NCBI GenBank assembly: GCA_013695775.1
Contig: JACCZV010000160.1
Location: 1-17,634 of the forward strand
Direction of reading: 5' to 3'
DNA from: Chitinophagales bacterium
GTDB taxonomy: Bacteria > Bacteroidota > Bacteroidia > Chitinophagales > UBA10324
Length of the DNA: 17,634 nucleotides
Shown: positions 16,201 to 17,634 of the stretch, piece by piece
Layout: each line of letters starts with the position of its first letter
How positions within the stretch are numbered: the first letter of the stretch is position 1
The notes under the pieces: generated by a model
Databases searched by the model: none
What the model saw: only the letters and a program-made list of their open reading frames with translations
Told to the model about the DNA's origin: nothing
Made by a program: the position numbers and the translations under genes

Positions 16201-16961
16201 CCTACCCTGTAGAATACAACACCTTCGGCAATTCTGATTTTGGAACGGTTAAATCGCTTCAGTTTACATATGAGCTGAGAAGGGTAAGAAATATAAAAAT
16301 TGACGCAAATTATACATTACAGTTTGCCGATGGCACAGGTTCGAATATTACTTCCGGACTAAACCTTGTTGGATCCGGGCAGCCGAATCTACGTACCATT
16401 CTTCCATTCAGCTATGACCAGAGACATACACTCACAGCATCGATAGATTATAGATATGGTGAAGGCAGAAGCTACAATGGTCCTGTTTTCGGAAAAAATA
16501 ATACAGCCTTTTTAGCAAACACAGGATTAAACGTTATCCTTCGCGCCGGCTCGGGAACTCCTTATACGCGCCAGGCTACACCTACCGCTGGGGCACTGTT
16601 TGGAGTTGTGCAAAATGCTTCGTTATTGGGAAGTGTAAATGGCTCAAGGTTGCCCTGGTCGTTTAAGATAGATGCAAAGCTGGATAAAGATTTTAAAGTA
16701 GGAAATCCAGACCAATCTTATTATTTTAATATATATCTTTTAGTTCAAAATGTGCTGAATACGGCCAACATTCTTGGCGTTTACAGATTTACCGGGAACC
16801 CGGGTGATGATGGTTATTTGGAATCTGCAATAGGTCAGCAGGTGTTATCTGCGCAGCCTAATCCTGAAAGTTTTGAAACACTCTATAACATTAAGATTAA
16901 TAATCCTGACAACTACAGTTTACCCCGAAGAATACATGTGGGGTTACAATTTAATTTTTAA
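13272..16961 (+). CDS. TonB-dependent outer-membrane receptor with carboxypeptidase-regulatory-like domain
   Basis: A 1229-residue outer-membrane receptor. A signal peptide (1-20, cleavage near IFA|QT) is followed by a carboxypeptidase-regulatory-like beta domain (about 24-105: LQGKVYDQVTKEGIPFANVV, TDDNGSFSIKPIVPGTYDV, VSYLGY). A TonB-box-like segment LPDVVVS (111-117) precedes the plug (about 125-225: GGARDYSTRYFVDGIPM, then SSIEQLTVLTGGIPARYGDA and GGIINITTRGP). The rest is a large beta-barrel with ALKPERTIDYQVGFKQAL near the end and the C-terminal strand RRIHVGLQFNF ending in Phe, the usual barrel-insertion signal. Barrel length is greater than in simple siderophore receptors, suggesting long outer loops. 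No SusD gene follows; instead a secreted protein starts 19 bases downstream. The ligand is unknown. Confidence 0.93.
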   Translation: MKKLYAFVVVTFFCSTSIFAQTGELQGKVYDQVTKEGIPFANVVLELNGTQKGYGETDDNGSFSIKPIVPGTYDVKVSYLGYRPKTLTGLIINADKISFQDIPVESSINTLPDVVVSTQKLVEPDQTTTGSTLTKDEISNIATRDTRNYASLTAGVFQRDDGDALNIGGARDYSTRYFVDGIPMRGSLVLPQSSIEQLTVLTGGIPARYGDATGGIINITTRGPSEEYSGGVELVTSEFLDGFGYDLAAVNLSGPLFVKNKGTDSSEANIGFFITGEVEHNLDPDPSAIGAYKVKDDVLEYIRANPLTPSPTSTGLIPTATLLTADDIEKNKAKWNVADNSYRFSGKLDFQLSKFVNLTLGGDFNLERYHFYSFNRSLINADEGNQYYKDNTYRGFVRFTQRFGSGYGDEKKSASVFQNAYYSIQADYSKFYRTFGDKELGFDPFAYAYVGKFQTSRQPFYVFGTDSTSNLTGWMLSGYQDTLLTFQPGTINPYLSNYTSQYFEFANATPNSLFDVQNGGGLLNGDLPTSSLTVYSMFLNSGYPVASYGIRNNDQLRLSVNASVDLVNISKGEQGRHALEFGFEYEQRIDRNYTVFPIGLWQLARQLTNTQILSLDTENPMPVYDEFGIFLDTIKYNPLFVPEDQSFFDKSLRAALGLDPNGFDIVDVDAVDPSLLSLSMFSPDELFNNGNYAVYYYGYDYLGNVLSKQPSLDDFFNETDENGNFKRNSPAFRPIYSSAYIQDKFNFRDLIFNIGLRVDRFDANQPVLKDQYSLYPIRTAAEVTQFGAHPGSIGSDFAVYVNDLAQPTEIVGYRDGDTWYNAQGTQVTDPGSIAQLSNTGGITPYLVSTDVDNLQLSSESFEDYTPQFTLMPRIAFSFPISDEALFFAHYDVLSQRPQGATGQTPSGNALIAGPFQYYFLEQLNTDNVMANPALKPERTIDYQVGFKQALGTTSAITIAGTYRELKDMIQVTKISFAYPVEYNTFGNSDFGTVKSLQFTYELRRVRNIKIDANYTLQFADGTGSNITSGLNLVGSGQPNLRTILPFSYDQRHTLTASIDYRYGEGRSYNGPVFGKNNTAFLANTGLNVILRAGSGTPYTRQATPTAGALFGVVQNASLLGSVNGSRLPWSFKIDAKLDKDFKVGNPDQSYYFNIYLLVQNVLNTANILGVYRFTGNPGDDGYLESAIGQQVLSAQPNPESFETLYNIKINNPDNYSLPRRIHVGLQFNF

Positions 16962-16980
16962 TTCAGAGAATACGTAAGCC

Positions 16981-17634
16981 ATGAATTATATGAAAACAAA
17001 TTGGATGATAACATTTGCAGCCTTACTTATTGTGAGTGCTTCTTATGCGAAAGAAAACGCAGGTATCATTGGAGGGAAATTGGGCCAATCTCAAAAACTT
17101 GCTGCCGGTGATTGTGGTCCCGCTACTGCTTCTGTTGACCTGGATATTAATAATGTCAGGGCTCGGATATTTACAGGTGGCGACATGTGGTGGGATCTGA
17201 GTGCTGAACCTAAATATGAAATTCCAAAAAGTTCTGAAGACCAACCAGAAAATCCAAGTTCCCTTTTTGCCGGAGCTATTTGGATTGGCGGCATTGATGC
17301 ACAGGGACAATTAAAGGTTGCAGCGCAAACTTATCGTCAAACGGGTAATGACTTTTTCCCCGGACCTCTGGATGAAAATGCTTCCATTGACGCTGCAGGG
17401 TGTGATGCTTGGGACAAACATTTTCAGGTTTATGGCTTTGAGATTGATTCCTTAATAGCTCTCTATGATGAAGCTCTTGCAGCTAATCCTGGTCAACCTG
17501 TTAGCCTATCTCCAGGTTTAATTCCTGCGAACTTAATCAATTGGCCAGCTTATGGCAATCCTAATTCTGAATTAGCTGGATTCAGAAATCTTGCCCCGTT
17601 TATTGATGTTAATGCAGATGGAGTCTATGATCCC
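16981..17634 (+). CDS. Secreted protein, probably type IX secretion substrate (3' partial)
   Basis: An open frame runs 218 codons from ATG 16981 to the window end without a stop. A signal peptide covers about residues 1-23 (cleavage near SYA|KE; Met4 is an alternative start). The mature part has NNVRARIFTGGDMWWDL (57-73), SLFAGAIWIGGIDAQGQLKV (94-113), QTYRQTGNDFFPGPLD (116-131) and, at the visible end, DVNADGVYDP (209-218), which resembles a calcium-binding loop. From memory, this arrangement occurs in large Bacteroidota surface proteins that end in a type IX sorting domain; that domain would lie beyond the window and cannot be checked. It starts 19 bases after the receptor stop, so the two are probably co-transcribed. 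The function is not known. Confidence 0.8.
   Translation, partial: MNYMKTNWMITFAALLIVSASYAKENAGIIGGKLGQSQKLAAGDCGPATASVDLDINNVRARIFTGGDMWWDLSAEPKYEIPKSSEDQPENPSSLFAGAIWIGGIDAQGQLKVAAQTYRQTGNDFFPGPLDENASIDAAGCDAWDKHFQVYGFEIDSLIALYDEALAANPGQPVSLSPGLIPANLINWPAYGNPNSELAGFRNLAPFIDVNADGVYDP

Noticed and set aside
17023..17310. 95-codon minus-strand frame near the right end
   Set aside because: It is antisense to the signal-peptide-bearing exoprotein, whose motifs are convincing; no start context or family resemblance.

Overview
The window looks like chromosomal DNA of a member of the Bacteroidota, probably Chitinophagales/Saprospirales-like. The reasons are a Bacteroidota-type TonB, elongation factor P, FabH and L32; a carboxypeptidase-regulatory-domain TonB-dependent receptor ending in Phe; a secreted protein of the kind usually exported by type IX secretion; weak or absent Shine-Dalgarno sequences; and matches to the Bacteroidota -7 promoter box TAnnTTTG. 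No IS element, prophage, tRNA, rRNA or CRISPR array is visible. No gene-free stretch exceeds 300 bases; the longest is 7703-7908.

Region 1 (1-4200, plus strand) is an envelope energy-transduction cluster: the end of an ExbD/TolR-like protein, TonB, a 63-residue two-helix membrane protein, a PstS-like lipoprotein, and a large secreted TPR protein. The TPR gene is cut by an in-frame TAG at 2770-2772. The other half is intact and ends in a retropepsin-like domain whose catalytic triplet is lost. The close same-strand packing suggests one operon in which the last three products are uncharacterised partners of the TonB system.

Region 2 (4247-7702, minus strand) is a housekeeping operon read yceD(DUF177)-rpmF-plsX-fabH-efp: ribosomal protein L32, start of phospholipid and fatty acid synthesis, and the polyproline translation factor EF-P. 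A -7-like box and a perfect 7-bp hairpin lie just before yceD.

Region 3 (7909-11259) has a plus-strand alpha/beta-hydrolase esterase followed by a minus-strand pair, M17 leucyl aminopeptidase and pdxA, which overlap by 8 bases. The esterase separates pdxA from yceD.

Region 4 (11350-13134, plus strand) holds rsmA (ksgA), the 16S rRNA dimethyladenosine methyltransferase, and a short D-2-hydroxyacid dehydrogenase of unknown substrate. Its closeness to pdxA raises, without proving, a vitamin B6 role.

Region 5 (13272-17634, plus strand) is a 1229-residue TonB-dependent outer-membrane receptor with a good -7 box upstream. Nineteen bases later follows the start of a secreted protein that runs off the window end.
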